Positions 52,269-59,725 of a stretch of 64,000 bases of DNA are shown here, in pieces. This stretch comes from Gammaproteobacteria bacterium (lineage in GTDB: Bacteria; Pseudomonadota; Gammaproteobacteria; GCA-001735895), in NCBI GenBank assembly GCA_029862005.1, contig JAOTYD010000014.1, positions 1-64,000 on the forward strand, written 5' to 3'. The translations under genes were made by a program, and so were the position numbers. A model generated the notes under the pieces. That model saw nothing but the letters and a program-made list of their open reading frames with translations. It searched no databases and was not told where the DNA came from. Every line of letters starts with the position of its first letter. Position 1 is the stretch's first letter.

Positions 52269-53227
52269 TGGCAGGCAATCATTCTGCAAGCTTGATGAAA
52301 GCTATTCGAGAAGGTGAATTCGTGCCGATGGATGGTGCACTCGGTACCGAGCTGGAACGACGCGGTGTGCCGATGGAAGGAACGGGCTGGAGCGCGTTCG
52401 CGGTGCGCGATCATGGTGACGTAATTCGCGAAGTGCACGAAGATTATATTCGGGCAGGGGCGCAGCTGCACATCGTCAATAGCTTTGCCCTGGCGCGCCA
52501 CGTGCTTGAGCCGATAGGTCTCGGAGACCAGTTTGAGTACCTGAATCGGCAGGCCGTAGTTTTATTCGACGATGCGGTAGCCAATTCGGGTGTTGATCGC
52601 CATTCGCTCTGGGTAGCAGGCTCGATGTCGACTTTTGCTGCGAATTCCGATCGTTCACTGTTACCCGGTGATGAGGTCCTGGTTTCGAATTACCGGGACC
52701 AGGCCCGGATTCTGCATGACGCGGGCGTGGATTTGTTTGCGCTCGAAATGCTGTTTGATATCGATGTGAGCCTGGCGATGTTTGAGGCGGCGGCAGGATT
52801 TAATCTCCCCATTATCATGGGTTTTACCTGCGATCTGACCGATAGTAGTGAACCAGGGGTATGCACCGGGAGCGGAATGGGCTATCCAGGGATACCCCTC
52901 GAGCAAGTTTTGCGGACTGTTATTGACAGCATAGATACGAACAACGTGATTTTTTCGATCATGCATTCCGAGGCAGATGTCACCGATGTCGCCTTAAAGG
53001 TATTGAAGACCTGTTGGGATGGCCCGGTCGCGATCTACCCGAATTCGGGGCAGTTCGTCGATTTACGCATGCAGTTCGATAGCGTCTGCAGCCCGGACGA
53101 ATTTCAGCAAGCGGCCGGCCGCTGGGCTGACGCAGGTGTACAGATAATCGGTGGTTGCTGCGGCATCGGGCCCACGCATATTGAAAGGCTGAAAGAATCG
53201 GTCCACAGTTGGCAGGGGATTCGCTGA
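52268..53227 (+). CDS. Homocysteine S-methyltransferase-family protein
   Basis: From ATG 52268, with GGAGCAGG upstream, the product has 319 residues; the frame extends 10 codons further upstream but without a comparable site. The zinc-thiolate pattern is present: Cys in GFTCDLTD and the Cys pair in IGGCCGIGPTHIERL. The N-terminal MDGALGTELERRGVPMEG is the family hallmark (MHT/BHMT). It would move a methyl group from a donor such as S-methylmethionine or a betaine to homocysteine, linking the methylated-compound genes of this window with MetY-derived homocysteine (inference). Confidence 0.85.
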   Translation: MAGNHSASLMKAIREGEFVPMDGALGTELERRGVPMEGTGWSAFAVRDHGDVIREVHEDYIRAGAQLHIVNSFALARHVLEPIGLGDQFEYLNRQAVVLFDDAVANSGVDRHSLWVAGSMSTFAANSDRSLLPGDEVLVSNYRDQARILHDAGVDLFALEMLFDIDVSLAMFEAAAGFNLPIIMGFTCDLTDSSEPGVCTGSGMGYPGIPLEQVLRTVIDSIDTNNVIFSIMHSEADVTDVALKVLKTCWDGPVAIYPNSGQFVDLRMQFDSVCSPDEFQQAAGRWADAGVQIIGGCCGIGPTHIERLKESVHSWQGIR

Positions 53228-53248
53228 ATAGGGTAAGATGCAAGAACC

Positions 53249-53794
53249 ATGAGGGAAGGTTTTAGTCCAATTTTCATGATGCGATCAACAGTCACCCTTG
53301 CCTTGTTGTTAACGGGATGCTTATTGTTTCCCGCCCACGCAGAGGTCGTGCATAAGTGGATCGATGCAGATGGCGTCACGCATTATTCGGACACGGCACC
53401 CGTATCTTCTACAACACAAGTATTAGTGATCGGCATCCCGGCGCGTAACTTGGTAAAAACCGATGTCGATACTAATTATTACTCAATCAAGAATCAGTGG
53501 CAGCGTTTATATAAAGAACGTCTCGAGAAACAGAAGCTGGAGTTGGAAAAAGCCAGGCAAAAAGCTGCGTTAGAAGCCGCAACCCCGCAAGTCGTCTACA
53601 TTAAGGAGTCGCACGAAAAGCAATATGCGATTGGCTACCCGGGCTCGTTTCATCGCCGGTATGGACGCAACCGGTGGCATAAAAAGCACAAACATCACTA
53701 TGGTTATTCGCGTAATAGATACTATCGCGGTAAAACCCCGATCGGGCTGCACGCGGGACGGCTAGAGCTGGGTTCTTACAGGCTATCGCAGTAA
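53249..53794 (+). CDS. DUF4124-domain exported protein
   Basis: The 181-residue precursor has a signal peptide (TVTLALLLTGCLLFPAHA) and the DUF4124 signature VVHKWIDADGVTHYSDTAP straight after it. A helical Lys/Glu/Gln-rich middle (about 90-120) and a strongly basic His/Tyr/Arg-rich tail (HRRYGRNRWHKKHKHHYGYS) follow. DUF4124 is widespread in Gammaproteobacteria and its role is unknown. The basic tail could bind peptidoglycan, nucleic acid or metal. ATG 53249 or the internal pair at 53276/53279 could be the start. Confidence 0.75.
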   Translation: MREGFSPIFMMRSTVTLALLLTGCLLFPAHAEVVHKWIDADGVTHYSDTAPVSSTTQVLVIGIPARNLVKTDVDTNYYSIKNQWQRLYKERLEKQKLELEKARQKAALEAATPQVVYIKESHEKQYAIGYPGSFHRRYGRNRWHKKHKHHYGYSRNRYYRGKTPIGLHAGRLELGSYRLSQ

Positions 53795-53820
53795 CGCGGA
53801 CACCGGTGCTAACCTTCGCT

Positions 53821-55002
53821 CTAGTCGATGACGATCAGTTCGCGCGCGACATCGCATAGGCGTTCACCACCGTTCCCGGTAACCACGAAAGGCTCCGAAA
53901 CCGCGGCGCCAAAGTCATCAAGCCAGACGCCGGACTGGAAGTGAAAGCACATCCCCGCCTGTAGCTCGGTCGTGTCACCGGGACGCAGGCTTGCGGTGCG
54001 CTCGCCCCAGTCCGGAGGATAATTCAGTCCGATGGAATACCCGACACGGCTTTCTTTGCTGTACCCGTTCCGCCTCAGAACATCCTGCCATATAGCCTCG
54101 ATCTCTTCGCAGGTTGCACCAGGCTTCGCCGCGCGCAGTGCGATGTCACCCCCTTCGATAATGACCTCGGCCAGTCGTGAAACCTCGGTCGGTGGCTTGC
54201 CGATGTGAGCCGTGCGCGTTAACGGGGCGTGGTAGTGACGTCTTGCCGCACCAAGCTCCATCACGACGAGGCCGTGGTCTGGCAGCGGTTCATCGGTCCA
54301 GGTCAAGTGCGGCGTGCTGGTTCCCTCGCCGACCTGGATCAGCGGGCACAGGCTTGTGTAATCGCCAAACTTGTTATCGAACCCGGTAATTTGCGCATGG
54401 TAAACCTCGGCAATAATTTCGAACTGACCTACCCCGGGCTTCAGCCTGGCGAGCGCCTGGTTCATGGTGTCGGTGACGATGCGCCCGGCTTCGCGCATGT
54501 AAACCAGTTCGGCTTCTGATTTGATCAGTCGAGCCCAGTTAACGAGCCCCTGGTTATCCGAGATATTCGCATTCGGCAAACCCATGACGATGTGCTGGTG
54601 GGCGCGTGCCGTGTAGTAATGGGCGTCGAGCTCTACCCCGATATGTGCCGAATCCCAGCCGCGCGCTATCACCAATGCGCACAGCTCATCGAACGGGTGT
54701 CTGACGGGGTGATGTACCAGTGGCTCGGAGAAGCCCACGATGTTTTCGCCAGGCAGATCGGTAGTGATGTGGGCCGATTTCGCATCCTGGGCGCGTCCGA
54801 ACCAGATTGGCGATGCTTCTTCGAGGTGTACCAGGACCGCCTGGGGCGTATAGAAAGACCAGCCATCGAAACCGGTCAGCCACCCCATGTTGGCCGGATC
54901 CTGGCAGATCAGCAGATCAAAACCTGCGGCCTCCATGCGCTGTTTTACGTTTTTGACACGCTGCTCGAACTCTGCTTTCTGAAACGGCTTGTTGAAGCCC
55001 AT
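53821..55002 (-). CDS. doeA: M24-family hydrolase, ectoine-hydrolase (DoeA)-like
   Basis: The 393-residue protein has the creatinase/aminopeptidase-P (pita-bread) fold. It resembles ectoine hydrolase DoeA through LLICQDPANMGWLTGFDGWSFYTPQAVLV, GVELDAHYYTARAHQ and VGYSIGLNYPPDWGERTASLRPGD. The usual metal-binding aspartates are replaced, as in DoeA: VMELGAARRHYHAPLTRTAHIG carries Glu and His instead. Ectoine hydrolase opens the ectoine ring to N-acetyl-diaminobutyrate. No doeB, doeC or doeD lies beside it, so the physiological link to ectoine is not closed. Another M24 amidohydrolase role remains possible. Confidence 0.72.
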   Translation of the reverse strand: MGFNKPFQKAEFEQRVKNVKQRMEAAGFDLLICQDPANMGWLTGFDGWSFYTPQAVLVHLEEASPIWFGRAQDAKSAHITTDLPGENIVGFSEPLVHHPVRHPFDELCALVIARGWDSAHIGVELDAHYYTARAHQHIVMGLPNANISDNQGLVNWARLIKSEAELVYMREAGRIVTDTMNQALARLKPGVGQFEIIAEVYHAQITGFDNKFGDYTSLCPLIQVGEGTSTPHLTWTDEPLPDHGLVVMELGAARRHYHAPLTRTAHIGKPPTEVSRLAEVIIEGGDIALRAAKPGATCEEIEAIWQDVLRRNGYSKESRVGYSIGLNYPPDWGERTASLRPGDTTELQAGMCFHFQSGVWLDDFGAAVSEPFVVTGNGGERLCDVARELIVID

Positions 55003-55145
55003 CTACACCACCGGTCGGTTTACCTGTGGATAATATTACCCGAAAAACCCAAGTTATTTACATGTCGAAACTATTCGCTTGATTACCCGACGGGCTGTGT
55101 TTAGGATGCGCCACAACCAAACAGATTAATAACCAGGAACTTCGA

Positions 55146-55649
55146 ATGACTTCTGAATTGCGAAAGTATTTGACTCATTTATCTTTTGTTTTGCTATTTG
55201 GCACCACTGTCACAACTGCACTGGCCGATGAACACCAGCCATTGCTGGATCGAAACCTGTTTTCGATCGGGGTAGGCATTTCCAGTAACTCGATCGATAC
55301 CAAGAAAAATGACGAGGATGACGAGGTTGGTTTCCAGTTTTTCGGGGCTTATGACCTGGTTGAAATTAATCTGATGGAGGGTGTGAACAGCTCGGTCGAA
55401 TTTGGTTTGATGGATTATGGTTTCAAGCGCGATAGCACCGGGGTCTGGGCAACCTATACGGTGGATGGAATTATCAGTGGAGACCTGGGCTGGTTGGCGC
55501 GTGCGGGTTTCGATATCGGTGACGACAGTGGCCTTATGATCGGCGCGGGTCTTAGCTACATCATGGACGAGAGAAAGGAACTCCGATTTGAGTACGTGGC
55601 GCGTGACGATGTGGATTCATTGCAGTTCAATTTTCTGTACCACCTGTAA
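55146..55649 (+). CDS. YfaZ-like outer-membrane protein
   Basis: The 167-residue precursor has a signal peptide (about 1-28, cleavage near ALADEH). A small beta-barrel-like domain of alternating hydrophobic strands follows (NLFSIGVGISSN; VGFQFFGAYDLVEINL; GWLARAGFDIGDDSGLMIGAGLSYIM; LQFNFLYHL, ending in an aromatic-leucine C-terminus). The layout matches YfaZ-type outer-membrane proteins of unknown function. It is transcribed alone. Confidence 0.65.
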   Translation: MTSELRKYLTHLSFVLLFGTTVTTALADEHQPLLDRNLFSIGVGISSNSIDTKKNDEDDEVGFQFFGAYDLVEINLMEGVNSSVEFGLMDYGFKRDSTGVWATYTVDGIISGDLGWLARAGFDIGDDSGLMIGAGLSYIMDERKELRFEYVARDDVDSLQFNFLYHL

Positions 55650-55679
55650 CTAAGTTTCTGAAAAACAAGGCCAGCTTGA

Positions 55680-56207
55680 CTAGAGGGACAGTGACAGGGT
55701 TTTGACACCATCCTCCAGCCTGGTTTCAAGCGGTAGCCCGGTATTACGCAGGAGCTTTGACATGCGTATGTTCTGTGCGAGAACGGTGGCGTCCAGATGG
55801 CGAATCCCCAGGTCGCGTGCGCCGATTATAAGGTGGGTCAGCAGTATTTTACCGATGCCTTTGCCCTGCATTTCATCAATAACGGTAATGGCCATTTCCG
55901 AGTGATCGGGCCGTTCTTTGCTGGCCACGAACCTACCGACACCCACCGGGCTGCGTTCTGAACCAATTTGCAGTTCGGCTACCACGGCAACATGTCGCAG
56001 GAAATCGACCTCGGTAAAATAGGTGAGTTCCTCGGGAGTCAGGTCGCGCTTGATGCTGAAAAATCGGTCGCGCACCGAAGTTTTACTGAGCTTGAAAAAT
56101 CCCTCGCGCAGTTCCCCCCGGTCGTCTGGCCGGATCGCGCGTAGATGCAGGAGCTGCCCGTCGGGCAGGGTCGCCGTGGCCTGGTAAGCTGCGTTAATCC
56201 TTGTCAT
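55680..56207 (-). CDS. GNAT-family N-acetyltransferase
   Basis: The 175-residue protein has the GNAT acetyl-CoA loop in VIDEMQGKGIGKILLTHLIIGARDLG (residues about 108-133) and the N-terminal LRAIRPDDRGELREGFFKLSKTSVRDRFF. This resembles the stand-alone acetyltransferase domain found in protein lysine acetyltransferases of the Pat type. The substrate is unknown. It is convergent with the gene at 55146 and 30 bases from it. Confidence 0.82.
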   Translation of the reverse strand: MTRINAAYQATATLPDGQLLHLRAIRPDDRGELREGFFKLSKTSVRDRFFSIKRDLTPEELTYFTEVDFLRHVAVVAELQIGSERSPVGVGRFVASKERPDHSEMAITVIDEMQGKGIGKILLTHLIIGARDLGIRHLDATVLAQNIRMSKLLRNTGLPLETRLEDGVKTLSLSL

Positions 56208-56379
56208 GGAGCTATCTTATAAGGATTTATGTTGCAGTGCAACATTCCATATTTTTTAGCTAGGCCTGCACCAGATCGGGTCGCCTTGCCGACTTTATTC
56301 AAGATTCCGGGGCATAGGTTTTTACCCGGTTTCCTGATAACGTGGCGCGGCCCTGAGCTTGCACGATCAAACCTAATCA

Positions 56380-57603
56380 ATGCTTGTTGACTATTGGCGT
56401 TTTGCCCGGTCGAATCCGCGTTTTCTCGGGTTCGGATTTTTCCTTGCGTTCATGTCGAGCGCGGGGCAAACCTATTTTATCGGCGTGTTTGGTGCCGGAA
56501 TCCAGGCGGATTTCGGCCTAGACCCCGGTAGCTGGGGACGCCTCTATATGGTTGGCACCCTGGCATCGGCGCTCGTCATCAACTGGACCGGTGCGTTGAT
56601 CGATCGACTCGATCTGCGCGTGTTCACCGCCCTCGCACTGCTCGGGTTGAGTTGTGCCTGTGCAGTGATGGGCTCGGTCACGTCACCGTTGCTGCTGGTG
56701 GTGGCGATTTTCATGCTGCGGCAGTTCGGACAGGGACTGAGCAGTCACGCTGGCATTACGTCGATGGCGCGCTACCACAGTACCGACCGTGGTAAGGCAA
56801 TCGCGCTTGCGGCGATTGGCTTCGCCTTTGGTGAAGCCCTGTTGCCGGTGTTCGGCCTTTATGCTTCGCAATTGTGGGGCTGGCGTCAGACCTTTTATAT
56901 CGTTGCCGCGGTCGTGCTGGCTTCGATAGTGCTGGCCCTGTGGTTGCTGAAAGGGCATCGCCAGCGTCATGCCCGACATAATGAGGCACTCGAAAAACGG
57001 GAGCGCGAACAAACTGCCCGCGGCGACTACACGCGACGCCAGATGCTGGCCGAGGCGCGATTCTATTTCATGCTGCCGGCGATGATCGCGCCGTCAATGA
57101 TTGGTACCGCGCTATTCTTTTTCCCGTCTGAAATCGCAAATGCCAAGAACTGGAGCAGCCTCTGGTTGACCGGGAATTACTGGCTTTATTCGCTGGTGTC
57201 GGTCGCGACTACCATATACTCGGGCGTCCTGATCGATCGTTTCAGCGCGAGACGCGTGGTGCCTTTGTTTCTGTTGCCGCTGGCATTGGCATTGGTCGTG
57301 TTGAATACATCCGATCATCGGTTCATTGTCTGGCCTTACATGCTATTGATGGGCTTCAGTTCGGGGCTTTATTTCACCGGTTTGAGCGCGCTGTGGGCAG
57401 AACTTTATGGAGCCAGGCACCTGGGTGCGATCAAGTCGATGACCAATGCGATCATGGTGTTTGCCTCGGCACTCGGGCCTGCCCTGGTAGGCACTCTACT
57501 CGAGTGGCAACTGTCATTTCCAGCGATCTCGATGCTGCTGGCCGCGTTCTGCCTGGTTGCGACCGCGCTGCTGGTTTACACGCTGCGTACCCCGAGCAAC
57601 TGA
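56380..57603 (+). CDS. MFS transporter
   Basis: The 407-residue, 12-helix permease has conserved MFS features: LIDRLDLRVFTALALLG (motif A region, residues about 73-89) and a long cytoplasmic loop after helix 6 (KGHRQRHARHNEALEKREREQ). It resembles the MFS group related to oxalate/formate and monocarboxylate carriers, which suggests a small organic acid as substrate, with low certainty. Its 3' end overlaps the convergent BKACE gene by 28 bases, leaving no room for a terminator. Confidence 0.8.
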   Translation: MLVDYWRFARSNPRFLGFGFFLAFMSSAGQTYFIGVFGAGIQADFGLDPGSWGRLYMVGTLASALVINWTGALIDRLDLRVFTALALLGLSCACAVMGSVTSPLLLVVAIFMLRQFGQGLSSHAGITSMARYHSTDRGKAIALAAIGFAFGEALLPVFGLYASQLWGWRQTFYIVAAVVLASIVLALWLLKGHRQRHARHNEALEKREREQTARGDYTRRQMLAEARFYFMLPAMIAPSMIGTALFFFPSEIANAKNWSSLWLTGNYWLYSLVSVATTIYSGVLIDRFSARRVVPLFLLPLALALVVLNTSDHRFIVWPYMLLMGFSSGLYFTGLSALWAELYGARHLGAIKSMTNAIMVFASALGPALVGTLLEWQLSFPAISMLLAAFCLVATALLVYTLRTPSN

Positions 57604-58397
57604 CGTGCGGTGGTGCTGTCTGCGGGCCGGTGATCGCTTTCCCGCATCACGTCGATCAGGCTCGTCACCAGCGCCGTGGTATTTGCAGCGGTTTCTCCAT
57701 TGGGCAGGAACAGATTGTTTTCAAAGCCGATGCGAGCATGACCCCCTGCATTGATCGCGGCCATTACGCATTCCTGCTCGCGGTATCCGAAGGCACAGGT
57801 AAACCAGTCGAGACCACCGAGATCGTGCTGCAGGAAGGGTTCAAGATCGGTGGGATCGGACTGGAAATTCACGTTGTAGCGCCCGAGCACGAATAGCACA
57901 CAACGATGCCCGGCGGGAATCACACCGCGATCCCGGTATTCGAGAAAATGCTGAAATTCCCCGGCCGAAAAAACGATATGCTGGATATGAACCTGATGTT
58001 CATCACACCAGGTAAAAAACTGATGTGCGTAGTCAGGATTCTCGAAGTTGGAACTGATTTCCCGCAGGCACATACTCGCCATTTGCGGCGCTACCGACTG
58101 AATACAGGCAACCTGTTCCCCGGGTGTATAAATACCCACGGCTTCGGAGGTCACCTGGATCAGCATCTCGGGTACCCGGGCCGTCATTTCGGCAATCAGT
58201 TCACGGTACAGGCCTGCATCCAGCACGTGCTCGTCATTGGTACCGCGTACATGCGCATGCAGTGCACTGGCGCCGGCAGCGAAACAGTGTGCCGCTTCGC
58301 TGACTGTATCCTCGATTGAAACGGGCAGGGTAGCGTGGTCTAGTCTGGTTTTACGCGCACCATTGGGCGCAACCATGATAATGACGTCGCGCGTCAT
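57576..58397 (-). CDS. Beta-keto acid cleavage enzyme (BKACE, DUF849)
   Basis: The 273-residue TIM-barrel protein has the zinc site of the BKACE family: HAHVRGTNDEH near residue 47 and GGHARIGFENNLFLPNG near the C-terminus. BKACEs condense a beta-keto acid with acetyl-CoA and split it to a CoA ester plus acetoacetate. Known substrates include 3-keto-5-aminohexanoate and 3-dehydrocarnitine. The start overlaps the aminotransferase gene by four bases. Aminotransferase plus BKACE suggests that an amino acid is first turned into a beta-keto acid and then cleaved (inference). Confidence 0.85.
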   Translation of the reverse strand: MTRDVIIMVAPNGARKTRLDHATLPVSIEDTVSEAAHCFAAGASALHAHVRGTNDEHVLDAGLYRELIAEMTARVPEMLIQVTSEAVGIYTPGEQVACIQSVAPQMASMCLREISSNFENPDYAHQFFTWCDEHQVHIQHIVFSAGEFQHFLEYRDRGVIPAGHRCVLFVLGRYNVNFQSDPTDLEPFLQHDLGGLDWFTCAFGYREQECVMAAINAGGHARIGFENNLFLPNGETAANTTALVTSLIDVMRESDHRPADSTTARQLLGVRSV

Positions 58398-59722
58398 AGG
58401 GTTCGCAGGGTGGACTTTAGTGCGGTGTCGATCTTATTTACGATTTCGTCGATATGCTCGTTATCGATGATGAAAGGCGGGGCCAGCAGCACATGATCGC
58501 CTTGTTGGCCGTCGATCGTGCCGCCCATCGGGTAACAGATAAGGCCTGCATCCAGTGCTGCCGCTTTGAATTTCTTATGAAGACCGAGCTGCGGCGGAAA
58601 AGGCGCCTTGCTGTCGCGTTCGCGTACAAACTCGAGGCCGAAAAACAGGCCGCGCCCACGGATGTCGCCAATATTGGAGTGCTCGCCGAACCTTTCGATC
58701 AAGGCCTTGTGCAGGCGTACGCCCTGAGCCAGCACCCGATCCAGCATGCGCTGGTCCATGATTTTCTTGACCACCGCGTGGGCGGCAGCGCAGGCGACGG
58801 GATGGCCGAGGTATGTGTGCCCGTGCTGAAAAAAGCCCGAGCCCTGTTCTATCGCCTGGTAAATCGTATCGGTACAGAGCATCGCACCGATCGGTTGATA
58901 TCCGGCGCCCAGACCTTTTGCGATCGTCATGATATCCGGCGCAATGCCGTCCTGGTCGCAGGCGTACAGGCTGCCGGTCCGACCCATACCGCACATGACT
59001 TCATCGAGAATCAGCAATACGCCGTATTGATCGCAGATTTCGCGAATGCGCTTGAAATAGCCATTCACCGCGGGTACCGCTCCAAGCGTCGCTCCGACTA
59101 CCGGCTCCGCGATGAAGGCCATTACCTGGTCTTCACCGAGGCGCTGGATTTCGGTTTCGAGTTCGTTCGCGACACGCTGACCGTAATCGAACTCGGACTC
59201 GCCGGGTTGCTGCCCGCGGTAAGCGTAACAGGGTGCGATGTGCGAGGTTTCGATCATCAGCGGGTTGAATTGCTCGCGTCGCCACAGGTTGCCGCCGGCA
59301 GCTAGTGCACCCAGGGTGTTGCCATGATAGGACTGCATTCGCGATATCACCCGGTGACGGGAGGGCTGTCCGATTTCGACGAAGTACTGGCGTGCGAGCT
59401 TGATTGCGGCTTCGACCGCTTCGGAACCACCCGACACGAAGTAGACCCGGTCAAGTTTGCCCGGCGCTTCCTTGATCAGCAGTTCAGCCAGGGCCTCGGC
59501 CGGCACGCTGGTGAAGAACCCGGTGTGTGCGAATTCAAGGCGCTTTAGCTGGACCTTGATTGCCTTGACGATGTCGACGTCACCATGGCCAAGGCAGGAA
59601 ACTGCCGCGCCACCCGAGGCGTCGAGGTAGCGTTTGCCAGTGCGATCGATGATGTAAACGCCGTCACCCTCTACCGCAAGGGGATGACTGACTTTACAAT
59701 TTCGAGGAAAAACGTTACTCAT
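58394..59722 (-). CDS. Class III aminotransferase
   Basis: The 442-residue fold type I PLP enzyme carries SGGSEAVEAAIKLARQYF (PLP phosphate site, about 97-114), ILDEVMCGMGRTG with the PLP-ring Asp, and Lys269 in MTIAKGLGAGYQP as Schiff-base lysine. It is related to omega-amino acid/pyruvate and diaminobutyrate-type aminotransferases, and the amine substrate is not fixed by sequence. It lies 3 bases after the dimethylglycine-dehydrogenase-like gene and overlaps the BKACE gene, so transport, demethylation, transamination and cleavage are encoded in order in one transcript. Confidence 0.85.
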   Translation of the reverse strand: MSNVFPRNCKVSHPLAVEGDGVYIIDRTGKRYLDASGGAAVSCLGHGDVDIVKAIKVQLKRLEFAHTGFFTSVPAEALAELLIKEAPGKLDRVYFVSGGSEAVEAAIKLARQYFVEIGQPSRHRVISRMQSYHGNTLGALAAGGNLWRREQFNPLMIETSHIAPCYAYRGQQPGESEFDYGQRVANELETEIQRLGEDQVMAFIAEPVVGATLGAVPAVNGYFKRIREICDQYGVLLILDEVMCGMGRTGSLYACDQDGIAPDIMTIAKGLGAGYQPIGAMLCTDTIYQAIEQGSGFFQHGHTYLGHPVACAAAHAVVKKIMDQRMLDRVLAQGVRLHKALIERFGEHSNIGDIRGRGLFFGLEFVRERDSKAPFPPQLGLHKKFKAAALDAGLICYPMGGTIDGQQGDHVLLAPPFIIDNEHIDEIVNKIDTALKSTLRTL

Positions 59723-59725
59723 TTG

